64,000 nucleotides of DNA, from the NCBI GenBank assembly GCA_026705345.1, contig JAPPAV010000069.1, forward strand, positions 62,001-126,000, written 5' to 3'. This stretch comes from Gammaproteobacteria bacterium (GTDB lineage Bacteria; Pseudomonadota; Gammaproteobacteria; Pseudomonadales; Azotimanducaceae). Below are positions 18,167 to 27,304 of the stretch, one piece after another (the first letter of the stretch is position 1; each line of letters starts with the position of its first letter). The notes under the pieces were generated by a model. It saw only the letters and a list, made by a program, of their open reading frames with translations. It did not search any database and was not told the DNA's origin. Position numbers and translations under genes: made by a program.

Positions 18167-18541
18167 ATGGCTGAAGACCAACGGCCCGCGTTCGCGATCG
18201 GCCACATGCGACTGGGGGTTGAGGACGTCCCGACGGCCTACGGCTTCTTCGTCCGGCACGGCATGCGCGGAATCCTCGAGCGGGACAACTTCGCGATCCT
18301 GGAACTTCGAGGCGGTACGCACCTCATTCTCAACGAGGCCGAGGCGGCGATTCCGGAAGGCGAGCGGACGCCCTTCGACCTGATGGTGGACGACATCGAC
18401 GAGGCACACCGCCGCTTCGTTGAGGATGGCGTGGAGGCCACGTCGATCGAACGCGGCAACATCCACGACTCGTTCGCCGTCAAGGGTCCATCCGGGTATT
18501 CGATACCGATCAACTCGTCCCACGTCGCCGGCGTCGTCTGA
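18167..18541 (+). CDS. VOC (glyoxalase-fold) family protein
   Basis: A 124-residue single VOC module: IGHMRLGVEDVPTAYGFFVR for the first strand-helix, the strand LELRGGTHLILNEAE, the linker FDLMVDDIDEAHRRFVEDGV, and VKGPSGYSIPIN at the end. Two such modules form a metal site; here the first-strand residue is H in GHMRL, and the terminal glutamate position appears to be isoleucine (YSIPIN), so metal binding is uncertain. The TGA stop abuts the ATG of the following CoA-transferase with no gap, indicating a shared transcript and a related substrate. Confidence 0.8.
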   Translation: MAEDQRPAFAIGHMRLGVEDVPTAYGFFVRHGMRGILERDNFAILELRGGTHLILNEAEAAIPEGERTPFDLMVDDIDEAHRRFVEDGVEATSIERGNIHDSFAVKGPSGYSIPINSSHVAGVV

Positions 18542-19744
18542 ATGGCCGACCACGTGTTCGACGGCCTTAGGGTCGTCGATGCCGCCACCGTCATAGCAGC
18601 ACCGGCCGCGGCCATGATCCTGGCCGACCTCGGCGCGGACGTCATCAAAGTCGAGCGTCCGGGCCGCGGCGACATGCTCCGCTCGCTGTCGCCTGTCCAG
18701 CCCCCGCACGAAGCCGGCAACGGCTGGTTCTGGCAGATGGACGCCCGCAACAAGCGAAGTTTGACCCTCGACCTCAAGACCGAGCGCGGCATGGAAGTCA
18801 TGCGCCGTCTGCTTGAGACCTGCGACGTCTTCATCACCAACCAGCCCTACGACTCGCGGGAAGCTATGCGGCTTGCCTACGAAGACGTCAAACCCTTGAA
18901 TCCGCGGATGATCTACGCCTCGCTGACCGCCTACGGCGAACACGGCACTGAACGCAACCGGAAGAGCTTCGATCAACTGGCGTACTGGGCGCGTAGCGGC
19001 TTGATGGACCTGATGCGCGAACGCGGCACGACCCCAACCCAGGGACTGCCGGGCATGGGCGACCATCCCACCGGCGTCGCCCTCTACGCGGGCATCGTGA
19101 CCGCATTGCTCAGACGCGGGCAAACCGGGGAAGGCGGCATGGTCCACACCTCGCTTCTCGCCAACGGGCTTTGGTCGGTGTCGGGAATCGCCGGCGCAGT
19201 CGTGGCTGGCGGCGACATGGAGCACTACCGAACCAGCCACCTGCGGTCGGCCATGATGCGCGTCTACCAAGCCGGCGACGGACGCTGGCTGCAACTCAAC
19301 ATGGTGCGCAACGACGAACTCCTGGCGCGCATGTTCACGGCCATGGACGCTTCCCACATTCTCGCGGACGAACGCTTCGCGACGCCCCGGGACATGTGGC
19401 AGAACCGCGGCGCGCTGGGCGACGCCATCGCCGAGATCATCGCCACGCGCACGTCGGACGAGTGGCTCGATGCATTCTCCTCCCTCGATGTGCCGGTTAA
19501 CCGTGTCGCCCTGGTCGAGGAGGTCGCGACCGATGAACAGGTGCTCGCCAACCAAATGGCGATCGCCCCCGGGAGCGAAACCGCCCTGCCCCGCGTCGTG
19601 ACGCATCCCATCAATTCCACCAACGCTCCGCCCGTACCTCCCAAACGGGCACCTCGTCTCGGCGAACACTCAGCCGAGATTCTCGGGGAACTGGGCTATG
19701 GGACCGAGGCGATTCGGGCAATGGCGGAAGATGGGGTGATTTGA
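18542..19744 (+). CDS. CoA-transferase family III (CaiB/BaiF)
   Basis: A 400-residue family III CoA-transferase. FDGLRVVDAATVIAAPAAAM opens the Rossmann-like domain, ADLGADVIKVERPGRGD follows, and the catalytic aspartate is D174 in PGMGDHPTGVALYAGI. GQTGEGGMVHTSL completes the domain, and the C-terminal PKRAPRLGEHSAEIL motif is typical. It starts directly at the stop of the VOC gene. It probably activates an organic acid for breakdown, using another acyl-CoA as donor. A TonB-dependent receptor follows on the same strand after 64 bases. Confidence 0.88.
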   Translation: MADHVFDGLRVVDAATVIAAPAAAMILADLGADVIKVERPGRGDMLRSLSPVQPPHEAGNGWFWQMDARNKRSLTLDLKTERGMEVMRRLLETCDVFITNQPYDSREAMRLAYEDVKPLNPRMIYASLTAYGEHGTERNRKSFDQLAYWARSGLMDLMRERGTTPTQGLPGMGDHPTGVALYAGIVTALLRRGQTGEGGMVHTSLLANGLWSVSGIAGAVVAGGDMEHYRTSHLRSAMMRVYQAGDGRWLQLNMVRNDELLARMFTAMDASHILADERFATPRDMWQNRGALGDAIAEIIATRTSDEWLDAFSSLDVPVNRVALVEEVATDEQVLANQMAIAPGSETALPRVVTHPINSTNAPPVPPKRAPRLGEHSAEILGELGYGTEAIRAMAEDGVI

Positions 19745-19808
19745 CGGCACCGTGCGGAGCCACTAGCACCGGCGCATAATCACCCTACCTAAATCGGTGG
19801 GAAATGGC

Positions 19809-22343
19809 ATGAGCAATGCGCGCATGTTCTGTTTCCCCCTCGCCGGGTTGTTCGCACTAGCTGTACCCGCGACGGCAGCAGAGGGGACGCAGGAAAACTC
19901 AGAACCCGGGCGGCTCGAGGAAGTGGTAGTGATCGGCAGCCGCGCACGTATCGAGGTCGAAGCCAACGAACTGCCGGTCCCGGTGGACCTCTACCCCGAG
20001 ACCGATCTCGAACGCGTCGGCGAGGTGGACCTGGCCGCCGCCTTGACCAAGCTCGCGCCGTCGCTGAACTATTCGCGCACTTCCGTGGGAGACGGCGGAT
20101 CGCTGAATCCGGCGACATTGCGCGGGTTGAGTCCCGATCAGACCCTCGTGCTGGTCAACGGCAAGCGCCGACACGGCATGGCCTGGGTGCGCGTGCTCGA
20201 CGGCGTGATCGGCTGGGGCAGCGGCGGCACCGACCTTCGCGCCATTCCGTCGGCAGCCCTCGCCCGGGTCGAGGTGCTGCGCGACGGCGCCGCCGCGCAA
20301 TACGGTTCCGATGCGATCGCCGGCGTCATCAACCTCGTGCTACGCGAGAACACGGGCGGTCGGATCACCGCCTACGCGACCGGTGCCGGCGACGGCGACG
20401 GCGAACGTATCAACCTCTCGTTCAACGGCGGCGTCTCTCTCGGTACCAGCGGATTCCTGAACGTCACGGGCGAGTGGCACGACGAGGAAGCCTTGCGCCG
20501 CAACGGCGGCAACGGCGGCAACGACCCCGACTTCCAGGACGAGCTCATCGTCGACAGCGCACCGAGGCACGATCTCGCCTCGCTGTTCTTCAACGCCAGG
20601 ATTCCCGTCGGGGACACCGGCGAGATCTACGCCTTCGGCGGCCTCTCGAACCGCCAGGCGAGTTCCAGCGGCGCGTACCGGTTCCCGTACAACTACTGGG
20701 AGGGTCTCGAATCGGGCGACGACACCTGGGATTTCGTGGTCCCGAACTTCATCAACTTCCACGAACGCAACACGCATCCGGTCTACCCCGATGGCTTCCT
20801 GCCCTACGAGGAGTCGGACATCGAAGACCTCTCCATCGCCGGCGGCATGCGCAACGACGTAGCCGGTTGGGATCTCGACGTGAGCCTGTCCTACGGCGCC
20901 AACGAGTTCGCGTTCAGCGCCGCCAACACAATCAACGCCTCCATCGGCGCGCAGTACGTGGCCGACAATCCCGGTGCGGGCATCGCGGACATCGTCGCCA
21001 ACGCCGGTCCGCTCGGGGGCAAGAGCGGCAGCATCGAGTTCAGCCAACTCACGTTCAACGTGGATATCCAGCGCGAGGTCGAGGGCGCCTCGATTCGCGC
21101 CGTCGCTGCGGGCTTCGAGCACCGCACCGAGACCTATAGCCAAAACGCCGGTGACACCGCCGCCTGGTCGTGCGGCCTACCCCACGTCAGCGACTACGGC
21201 GCCTATGCCGTAGGACCCGACGGCAACCCCCTCGACGGGGTAGTCGCGGCATGCGGATTCCAGGGCTATCCCGGCTACAGTCCGACCAACGCCGAGTTGA
21301 GCGACGACGACCGCAACAGCCAGTCCGCCTATCTCGACGTCGAGTTCCAGCCGATCGGGAACCTCGAAGTCTCGGCGGCGCTACGTTTCGAGAACTACAG
21401 CGACGCCGGCGGCAACGCGACCGGCAAAGTCGCGGCGCGGTTGCCGATCAACGATCGCATTGCGCTGCGCGGCGCAGCGTCCAGTGGCTTCCGCGCCCCG
21501 AGCCTTTCCCAACGCCGCTTCAACTCCATCCTGTTCGTCGGCAGCGAGACCGGCCTCACGACGGTGCTCTCGGCCAACGAGGGACATCCCGTGGCCCGGG
21601 CGTTCGGCGTGGATTCGCTGGACCACGAGACTTCCGAGAACCTAAGCGGCGGGTTCGTGTACGCCGTCGGCGACTTCGACCTGACCGTCGACGCCTACCG
21701 CACCGCCATCGACAGCCGGATCGTCCGCTCCAAGGGCATCGGCTGCACCGGCGTCGCCGCGTGCGACGCGGCCGGCGTGGCCACGGCAGCCCTCTTCCTG
21801 AACGGTGTGGACACCGAGACCCAGGGCATCGACGTACGGGCCCGCTGGCGCACGACGCTCGCCGATGGACTGTTTTGGCTCTCCGCCAACGCGCATTCCA
21901 ACGAAACCGAGATCTCGGGGCGGCGAAAGCCTGCGGGTGCCCCGGCGAATCTGACCTTCGACGACTACTACGGCGGTTGGGCGGCCCAACTGCTGGTGGA
22001 AGGCCAGCCCAAACAGCAAGCCAACGTGACCGCCGACTGGCAACGCGGCGGTCTAGGTCTTCTGGGCCGCGTGAACTACTACGGCGAAACAACACAGAAT
22101 CCCGTCGACACGGGCACGGTCACAATCGAGGCGGCGAGCACGGTGGACCTTGAAGCCCGGTCCGCGATCGGCAGGACGGACTGGTCGCTAGGCATCAACA
22201 ACGTGTTCGACGAACTGCCCACCGAACTCGCCAAGACCCATCTGTCGAACATCCTCTGGGGCGTCCGCTACCCTATCGACACGCCCTTCGGAATCGCCGG
22301 GCGGTTCGCCTATCTGCGCCTAAGTTTCGAATTCGGGGAGTAA
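19809..22343 (+). CDS. TonB-dependent outer-membrane receptor
   Basis: About 844 residues. A signal peptide (FCFPLAGLFALAVPATAAEG) is followed by LEEVVVIGSRARIEVE, which fits a TonB box and the start of the plug domain (about 35-165; GLSPDQTLVLVNGKRRHG and RVEVLRDGAAAQYGSDAI are hallmark plug motifs). The rest is a 22-stranded barrel ending in FAYLRLSFEFGE with a terminal aromatic. It imports a large or scarce ligand using the proton motive force; the ligand is unknown. The ATG with GGTGG upstream is chosen; a GTG at 19797 is four codons earlier. The ankyrin gene follows with 2 bp between. Confidence 0.9.
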   Translation: MSNARMFCFPLAGLFALAVPATAAEGTQENSEPGRLEEVVVIGSRARIEVEANELPVPVDLYPETDLERVGEVDLAAALTKLAPSLNYSRTSVGDGGSLNPATLRGLSPDQTLVLVNGKRRHGMAWVRVLDGVIGWGSGGTDLRAIPSAALARVEVLRDGAAAQYGSDAIAGVINLVLRENTGGRITAYATGAGDGDGERINLSFNGGVSLGTSGFLNVTGEWHDEEALRRNGGNGGNDPDFQDELIVDSAPRHDLASLFFNARIPVGDTGEIYAFGGLSNRQASSSGAYRFPYNYWEGLESGDDTWDFVVPNFINFHERNTHPVYPDGFLPYEESDIEDLSIAGGMRNDVAGWDLDVSLSYGANEFAFSAANTINASIGAQYVADNPGAGIADIVANAGPLGGKSGSIEFSQLTFNVDIQREVEGASIRAVAAGFEHRTETYSQNAGDTAAWSCGLPHVSDYGAYAVGPDGNPLDGVVAACGFQGYPGYSPTNAELSDDDRNSQSAYLDVEFQPIGNLEVSAALRFENYSDAGGNATGKVAARLPINDRIALRGAASSGFRAPSLSQRRFNSILFVGSETGLTTVLSANEGHPVARAFGVDSLDHETSENLSGGFVYAVGDFDLTVDAYRTAIDSRIVRSKGIGCTGVAACDAAGVATAALFLNGVDTETQGIDVRARWRTTLADGLFWLSANAHSNETEISGRRKPAGAPANLTFDDYYGGWAAQLLVEGQPKQQANVTADWQRGGLGLLGRVNYYGETTQNPVDTGTVTIEAASTVDLEARSAIGRTDWSLGINNVFDELPTELAKTHLSNILWGVRYPIDTPFGIAGRFAYLRLSFEFGE

Positions 22344-22345
22344 GC

Positions 22346-23323
22346 ATGACTGAGGTCCTATCCCGTGCCGTGAAGGCGGCGCGCGACGGCAATTTGGATG
22401 CGTTGCGGGCGATCCTGTCGGACTCGCCGGGCGCATTGAAGGAAATCGACGGCGACGGTCGCGGCCTGCTTGACCACGCCTGCCGGGCGGCCACCGGCGA
22501 CATCGCCATTCCGCTCGACCCGGGTACGCCCGGGCAACATGCCGCAGTCAAGGCGATCCTCGCTGCAGGGGCCGACCCCTCGGCCGCCGACAACGATGGC
22601 TGGACTCCCCTGCATTCCGCCGGCATGGCCGGTCATACGGATCTCGGGGCTCGACTCGTCAAGGCAGGCGCGCGTCTCGACGCCGAGGCCTATGGCAAGG
22701 CGGGCGGCTCCGCGTTGTCGTATGCGCTGTTCTACGCCAAGGCGTACATGGCCGAAGTCCTGCGTCCGGTCTATCCGGACAACCTTCGCGCCGCCGCCGC
22801 GCTGGGCGCCGACATCGGTCGGTTCGTCGACGGCGACGGTCTCACACCCGAAGCCTACGACGGCCTCGACTTCTACGCCCCGGTGTTCTTCCCCGTCTGG
22901 GAGCGGACCAAAGATCGCCAGGAGGTACTCGACGAGGCCCTGTCCTGGGCGTCGCGCAACAACCAGTGCGAATCGATGGCGGCTCTCGTCGACCTCGGCG
23001 CCGACGTCAACGCCAGCGCGTTCCGCGGCACGCCGCTGCTCTGGGCCTGCTACGCCGACAAGGTCGACGCCGTGAGGTGGCTCTTGGACCACGGTGCAGA
23101 CCCTGATCTCCGCCACGATTGGGGCGGCGAAGGTCACGGTGTCGCGGCGGTGGCCATGCATCTCGCCGCGCAGAACGGCGCCGTCGGGTGCCTCACGTTG
23201 CTGCTCGAGGCGGGCGCCGACGCAACGATCATCGACAGCGCCCACGGTGGCGACCCCCTCGGCTGGGCCGAATACAGCGGCGCAACCGAGGCGGTCGAAA
23301 TACTCCGCCGGCGGCGGGCCTGA
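22346..23323 (+). CDS. Ankyrin-repeat protein
   Basis: A 325-residue soluble protein with several ankyrin units: DNDGWTPLHSAGMAGHTDLG at about 85-104, AFRGTPLLWACYADKVDAVR near 230, and AAVAMHLAAQNGAVGCLTLL near 270. These are protein-interaction scaffolds and say nothing on catalysis. No signal peptide is visible. It starts 2 bp after the TonB receptor stop, with the ribosome site inside the receptor's last codons, so it is cotranscribed. Pairing of a periplasm-facing receptor with a cytoplasmic ankyrin protein is noted without a functional claim. Confidence 0.85.
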   Translation: MTEVLSRAVKAARDGNLDALRAILSDSPGALKEIDGDGRGLLDHACRAATGDIAIPLDPGTPGQHAAVKAILAAGADPSAADNDGWTPLHSAGMAGHTDLGARLVKAGARLDAEAYGKAGGSALSYALFYAKAYMAEVLRPVYPDNLRAAAALGADIGRFVDGDGLTPEAYDGLDFYAPVFFPVWERTKDRQEVLDEALSWASRNNQCESMAALVDLGADVNASAFRGTPLLWACYADKVDAVRWLLDHGADPDLRHDWGGEGHGVAAVAMHLAAQNGAVGCLTLLLEAGADATIIDSAHGGDPLGWAEYSGATEAVEILRRRRA

Positions 23324-23392
23324 CGAAAGGAGAACGAGTATTTCCGGCCTTGGGACCCGAATCGAACGGGCATCCGTCGGGGCGAACAGATC

Positions 23393-24235
23393 CTACGTCA
23401 GGTATCCGCCCGGCACCCGGTTCCAGGTGAACGGCAGATCGGGCTCGCGTACGAGGATTTCCCGGGGAACCTCGCCCTCCCATCCTGTCGGCACGTCATT
23501 GGATCGCCGATAGAACCATCCCAAGAGCACCGTGCGCCGCTCGGCTGAGGCATTCGGATGGGTTCCGTGAAGCAGCCGAGCGTCAGCGACAAGGAGTTGA
23601 CCCACCGAGATCGGCACGTCCACCGCGTCCGGGTGGTTGTAGAACATCCACTCGTTGGTCTCCTCGACTTCGTAGCCGCCGCTCTCGTGGGGCGGGACCA
23701 GTTGTTCGTGTAGATCGAACCGGCGGAGGTGGCTTCCCGGTATCACGCGCAGGCAGCCGTTGGCGACATCGGTATCCGTGAGGTACCAGTTGAGGAATAC
23801 CTGCTGCGGCCAAGGGGACATGCTGATCGGGTCGTCCCAGCGCGCCCAGTCCTGGTGCCAATACAGTGCGGGTGCACCGGCGGGCTTCGAGATGATCTGG
23901 AACGTGCCACCGGAGCGGAAGTCGTTCAAGCCCAGCGCGGCCATGATCGCCCTTGGGTGTTCGATCAGGAAGTCCACGACGTCGTCCTGCGGTAGGTCGG
24001 GGTTCCGCTTCGAGACGTTCCGTACGCCACTGATGTGGATGTCCGATCCCTGGTACTTCCACTTGGGCGAGTGTTTCGTACTACGCAGCCACTCGTCCGA
24101 CCAGCCGCGCAAGTCCTTGAGCTTGCCTTCCGGGAGCCCGCCGTCGACGATGCAGTAGCCTTCCTCAAGCAGTTGCTTGCGGAATGACGCCAGGTGGCCG
24201 CTGTCTCGCATTCTTCCAGTATAGCGTGTGCTCAA
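23393..24235 (-). CDS. Phytanoyl-CoA dioxygenase (PhyH) family protein
   Basis: A 280-residue 2-oxoglutarate/Fe(II) oxygenase. Iron ligands read as H127-x-D129 in LYWHQDWARWDDP and the distal histidine H223 in LLHGTHPNAS; R233 or R234 would hold 2-oxoglutarate. The FLNWYLTDTDVANGCLRVIP strand pair is typical of PhyH. The TTG start (TTGA overlap with the upstream stop, GAGG six bases ahead) is likelier than the ATG at 24211, which has a GGAAGA directly abutting it. It is coupled to the LLM oxidoreductase upstream. The hydroxylated substrate is unknown. Confidence 0.85.
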   Translation of the reverse strand: MSTRYTGRMRDSGHLASFRKQLLEEGYCIVDGGLPEGKLKDLRGWSDEWLRSTKHSPKWKYQGSDIHISGVRNVSKRNPDLPQDDVVDFLIEHPRAIMAALGLNDFRSGGTFQIISKPAGAPALYWHQDWARWDDPISMSPWPQQVFLNWYLTDTDVANGCLRVIPGSHLRRFDLHEQLVPPHESGGYEVEETNEWMFYNHPDAVDVPISVGQLLVADARLLHGTHPNASAERRTVLLGWFYRRSNDVPTGWEGEVPREILVREPDLPFTWNRVPGGYLT

Positions 24236-25155
24236 TTGAGCCTCGCGACCGCCGGCAGTACCTCATCGATGAGGCGGCGGGTTTGAGCAATCACATCGTC
24301 TGTCCCCGAGGCGATGGGGCGAAGCACGAACTTGTGAGCGCCCGCAATCCGGAACCTATTGAGCAACGCCATGATCTCGTCGCGACCGCCCACCGCGGTG
24401 AACGCATCCGGGGGTTTGCCCAATGAGCGGGTAAAGCCAGCGACATAGCGTTGCATGATGGGTTCGTCGAGGCTGCCGAAACGAAAGCCGAACCCCGCGC
24501 CGAAGTGGTCTTCGTCGATGCGGCGTCCAAATTCCCGGGTCTTCTCTTTGATGGCTCGGATCACCGGCCCGACTTTGTCCGCCGACTCGATGCCCGCCTG
24601 CCAACCTGTTCCCCATCGCGCCGTTCGCTCGATGGCCTGGCGCGCCGAACCGCCCACCCACAACGGCAGGGGTTGTTGCACCGGCTTCGGCGCGATCGAT
24701 GCCTCGTCCAGGCGAAAGAATTCCCCATCGGTGGAGACCGCCTCCTCCGACCAGAGCCGCGACAGGATTTCCAGGCACTCGTCCATCCGCTTGCCCCGAC
24801 GTCGAGTCGACGTGCCGGTAGCCGCGTAGTCCCGTGAACGGGTGCTGCCGAGACCGAACGCGGGCAGCAGGCGCCCTTCGGAGAGGACATCGATGGTCGC
24901 GCACTGCTTGGCGGTCAACACCGGATCCCGCACGCCCAGACTCGCCACGTTCATCCCGAACTTGATGCGCCGTGTCCGCCCGGCTAACGCGGCCATCACG
25001 CTCATGCACTCGAGGTTCGCATCCCGGGAAATCAGTCTGTCGGACTGCCAGATCGAGTCGATGCCGCCGTTGTCGCAGATATCGACCCACTTCCAGAAAC
25101 CCCGCGCATCGTCGAAGGCGAAGTTGGCTATGCCGATGCCGGCGCTGATGGTCAT
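24232..25155 (-). CDS. LLM-class flavin-dependent oxidoreductase
   Basis: A 307-residue bacterial-luciferase-like TIM barrel: GIGIANFAFDDARGFWKWVD opens it, SDRLISRDANLECMSVMAAL and RTRRIKFGMNVASLGVRDPV follow, and LPLWVGGSARQAIERTARWG near 185 is the conserved flavin-contact loop. Members use F420 or FMN. The ATG is preceded by GGAGAAG. The stop overlaps the start of the PhyH oxygenase, so the two oxidative enzymes are likely one transcriptional unit. The substrate is unknown. Confidence 0.86.
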   Translation of the reverse strand: MTISAGIGIANFAFDDARGFWKWVDICDNGGIDSIWQSDRLISRDANLECMSVMAALAGRTRRIKFGMNVASLGVRDPVLTAKQCATIDVLSEGRLLPAFGLGSTRSRDYAATGTSTRRRGKRMDECLEILSRLWSEEAVSTDGEFFRLDEASIAPKPVQQPLPLWVGGSARQAIERTARWGTGWQAGIESADKVGPVIRAIKEKTREFGRRIDEDHFGAGFGFRFGSLDEPIMQRYVAGFTRSLGKPPDAFTAVGGRDEIMALLNRFRIAGAHKFVLRPIASGTDDVIAQTRRLIDEVLPAVARLN

Positions 25156-25279
25156 GGCTTCTCCAAGCGGTGTCGACGAAGCTTAACCCGTCGTGCCCAG
25201 CGTTCACGCGGCATGGCAGTTGCGCTTATCGGTGGTCCGGCTAACATGCCGCGCCCCTAACCACCTTACCGACGCGATC

Positions 25280-26041
25280 ATGAATTTGGGACTCCACGGA
25301 TTGCGAGCCCTAGTAACCGGCGGCAGCCGCGGAATCGGGCGCGCGGTCGTCCAGGTGCTCGCCGAAGAGAACTGCCAGGTCGCCTTCTGTGCGCGAACGC
25401 CGAGGGCGGTGGCGGCCGCCGAGTCCGACCTAAGGCAGCAGGGTCTGGCCGTATCTGGCGCCGTGGTCGACATCACCGACGACCCAGCGGTCGAGGCGTG
25501 GACCAAAACATGTGCGGACTGCATGGGAGGCATCGACATTCTCGTCGCCAATGCCGGCGCGGTGGCGAACAAGCCCGAACTCTCGGCGTGGCAAGCCGGA
25601 TTCGAGACGGACGTGATGGGCACCGTCCGAACGGTCGAACAGGCGATTCCATTCCTCAGGGAATCCAACGCCGCGTCCGTGGTCGTGATGTCCAGCGTGG
25701 CCGCGCTTGAGATCTACGCCGGCGAACGCCCCTACAACGCCATCCAAGCGACTCTAACCGCCTATGCCGGTGGCTTGGCCCAGCGGCTTGCACCAGACGG
25801 CATTCGTGCCAACACCGTCTCCCCCGGTGCGATCATCTTCCCGGGCAGCGTTTGGGAACGGGCCCAGGTTGACCAACCGGGCATCTACAACGAGATCCTC
25901 TCTCGCACCGCATTGAACCGTCTCGGCACGGCGCACGAAGTTGCAACGGCAGTCGCCTTTCTTTCAAGTCCCGCCGCGGCCTATGTAACCGGATCCAACT
26001 TCGTCATCGACGGCGGCTTGACGAAACGCGTCCACTACTGA
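25280..26041 (+). CDS. Short-chain dehydrogenase/reductase with YxxxQ in place of YxxxK
   Basis: A 253-residue SDR: cofactor motif VTGGSRGIGRAVVQVLAEE at 13-31, DILVANAGAV (the NAG motif) and VVVMSSVAALEIYAG with the catalytic serine. The tyrosine is in GERPYNAIQATL, and the lysine four residues later is a glutamine (codon CAA at about 25747). That lysine normally lowers the tyrosine pKa and positions the cofactor ribose, so activity may be reduced or altered. The end SNFVIDGGLTKRVHY is typical. The ATG lies just before the conserved start; an earlier GTG-type start at 25193 would add unconserved residues. Confidence 0.83.
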   Translation: MNLGLHGLRALVTGGSRGIGRAVVQVLAEENCQVAFCARTPRAVAAAESDLRQQGLAVSGAVVDITDDPAVEAWTKTCADCMGGIDILVANAGAVANKPELSAWQAGFETDVMGTVRTVEQAIPFLRESNAASVVVMSSVAALEIYAGERPYNAIQATLTAYAGGLAQRLAPDGIRANTVSPGAIIFPGSVWERAQVDQPGIYNEILSRTALNRLGTAHEVATAVAFLSSPAAAYVTGSNFVIDGGLTKRVHY

Positions 26042-26043
26042 GC

Positions 26044-26064
26044 GGGACGGGCCAAGCCCGTCCC
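26044..26064. terminator. Hairpin after the SDR gene
   Basis: A perfect 9-bp stem (GGGACGGGC / GCCCGTCCC) with loop CAA begins three bases after the stop codon. It is strong enough for a transcription terminator, but no run of T follows, so it may instead be a repetitive palindrome. It separates the SDR from the following LLM gene. Confidence 0.5.
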
Positions 26065-26114
26065 CGACGAAACGCGGCTATCATCGTTCAGCACCAGACG
26101 GACCGGGAGCATGA

Positions 26115-26981
26115 ATGAAAATCGGCGTCGTATTTCCTCACAACGAGGTCGGCACCGATCCCCTCGCCATCCGCGACTACGCCCAAGGTGCCGAAGCCTT
26201 GGGTGCCGACCACATCCTGACCTACGACCACGTGCTCGGCGCGGACCCGGACCGGCCCGGGGGTTGGAACGGACCCTACGACAAGGACGTTGCGTTCCAC
26301 GAGCCCTTCACGCTGTTCTCGTTCATGGCGGCGGCGACCAGCCGGGTCGGATTCTGCTCCTGCGTGATGATCCTGCCGCAACGCCAGACGGCCCTGATCG
26401 CCAAGCAGGCCGCCCAGCTTGCGATCCTCTCCGGCAACCGTTTCCGGCTCGGCATCGGCACGGGCTGGAACGAGGTCGAGTACGAAGCCCTCGACGTGCC
26501 GTTCGCCCGACGCGGTGCCCGGCAGGCCGAGCAGGTCGAATTGCTGCGGCGGCTGTGGACGGAGGATGTGGTCGACTTCCGAGGGGAATTCCATACGGTG
26601 CCCAAGGCCAGCATTCTCCCCAGGCCAACGGAGTCGGTGCCAATCTGGTTCGGCGGCGGTGCTCCGGCGCTGCTCCGTCGGTGTGGTCGACTGGGCGATG
26701 GCTGGGTACCGATCGGCGGGCCCAACGAGCAATCGCGCCGCGCCCTGCAGACCATCCGGGAAGCCCGGGAAGCAGTTGGACTTCCCTGGGAGGGGTTCGG
26801 CGTTCAGGCCCAAGCACAGACCCGTGGTGGCGATCCGGACAGGTGGAAGCGTCATCACGACCGGTGGCGTGACCTCGGCTGTACGCATCTCGCCATCGTC
26901 ACCCACTACGTCGGCCACGGTAGCGACGTTGACGCGCATCTCAAGTCCGCGCAGACCTATATCGAGGCGGTGCGCGGTTAG
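26115..26981 (+). CDS. LLM-class F420-type oxidoreductase
   Basis: A 288-residue luciferase-like barrel beginning MKIGVVFPHNEVGTDPLAI, with EALGADHILTYDHVLG, RLGIGTGWNEVEYEAL near 112-127 and VPIWFGGGAPALLRRCGRLG near 180, all hallmarks of the TIGR03619-like F420 group. It would oxidise or reduce an organic substrate with deazaflavin or FMN. The ATG has GGGAGC upstream. It differs in detail from the 24232 paralogue, so the two are not a recent duplication. Confidence 0.86.
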   Translation: MKIGVVFPHNEVGTDPLAIRDYAQGAEALGADHILTYDHVLGADPDRPGGWNGPYDKDVAFHEPFTLFSFMAAATSRVGFCSCVMILPQRQTALIAKQAAQLAILSGNRFRLGIGTGWNEVEYEALDVPFARRGARQAEQVELLRRLWTEDVVDFRGEFHTVPKASILPRPTESVPIWFGGGAPALLRRCGRLGDGWVPIGGPNEQSRRALQTIREAREAVGLPWEGFGVQAQAQTRGGDPDRWKRHHDRWRDLGCTHLAIVTHYVGHGSDVDAHLKSAQTYIEAVRG

Positions 26982-27064
26982 CGGCACGACAAAGACCGAT
27001 CTGCGAGCCGGCGAGGCGTTTGGCGGCGCTAGCCGACCGCCACGGTATTGCCGATAATCGACCC

Positions 27065-27304
27065 ATGGACGTCCAAGCTCGAGCGCATTTCGAACGTCTA
27101 GGCCGGGCGTTGGCCCGTTCCCACGTTCCCGACCCTCGGCCTCGGAACTTCAGGGAACTCATCGACCGTATGTGTGCGATACATCCCGATTGCGGCATGG
27201 GAACGGAAGACCCGCTGGGCGGGGACCTGCCGTCCCATTTGGCGTACCTGCGCAACCGCGAGATCTTGATGAAGCGGAGACAAGGGCGTGGCTCGTCCCG
27301 ATGA
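27065..27304 (+). CDS. Small hypothetical protein
   Basis: A 79-residue charged protein (MDVQARAHFERLGRALARSH; then HLAYLRNREILMKRRQG at the end). No signal peptide, membrane segment or recognised motif. The ATG is chosen because codons before it read as unlikely sequence. The end overlaps the start of the next frame by 17 bp, suggesting a two-gene unit. Function unknown. Confidence 0.45.
   Translation: MDVQARAHFERLGRALARSHVPDPRPRNFRELIDRMCAIHPDCGMGTEDPLGGDLPSHLAYLRNREILMKRRQGRGSSR

Noticed and set aside
18164-19669. A 501-residue minus-strand frame opposite the VOC and CoA-transferase genes
   Set aside because: Antisense shadow in GC-rich DNA; both plus-strand genes have clear family motifs.
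19741-19780. TTGACG and CATAAT before the TonB receptor
   Set aside because: Spacing is 28 bases, too long for a sigma-70 promoter.
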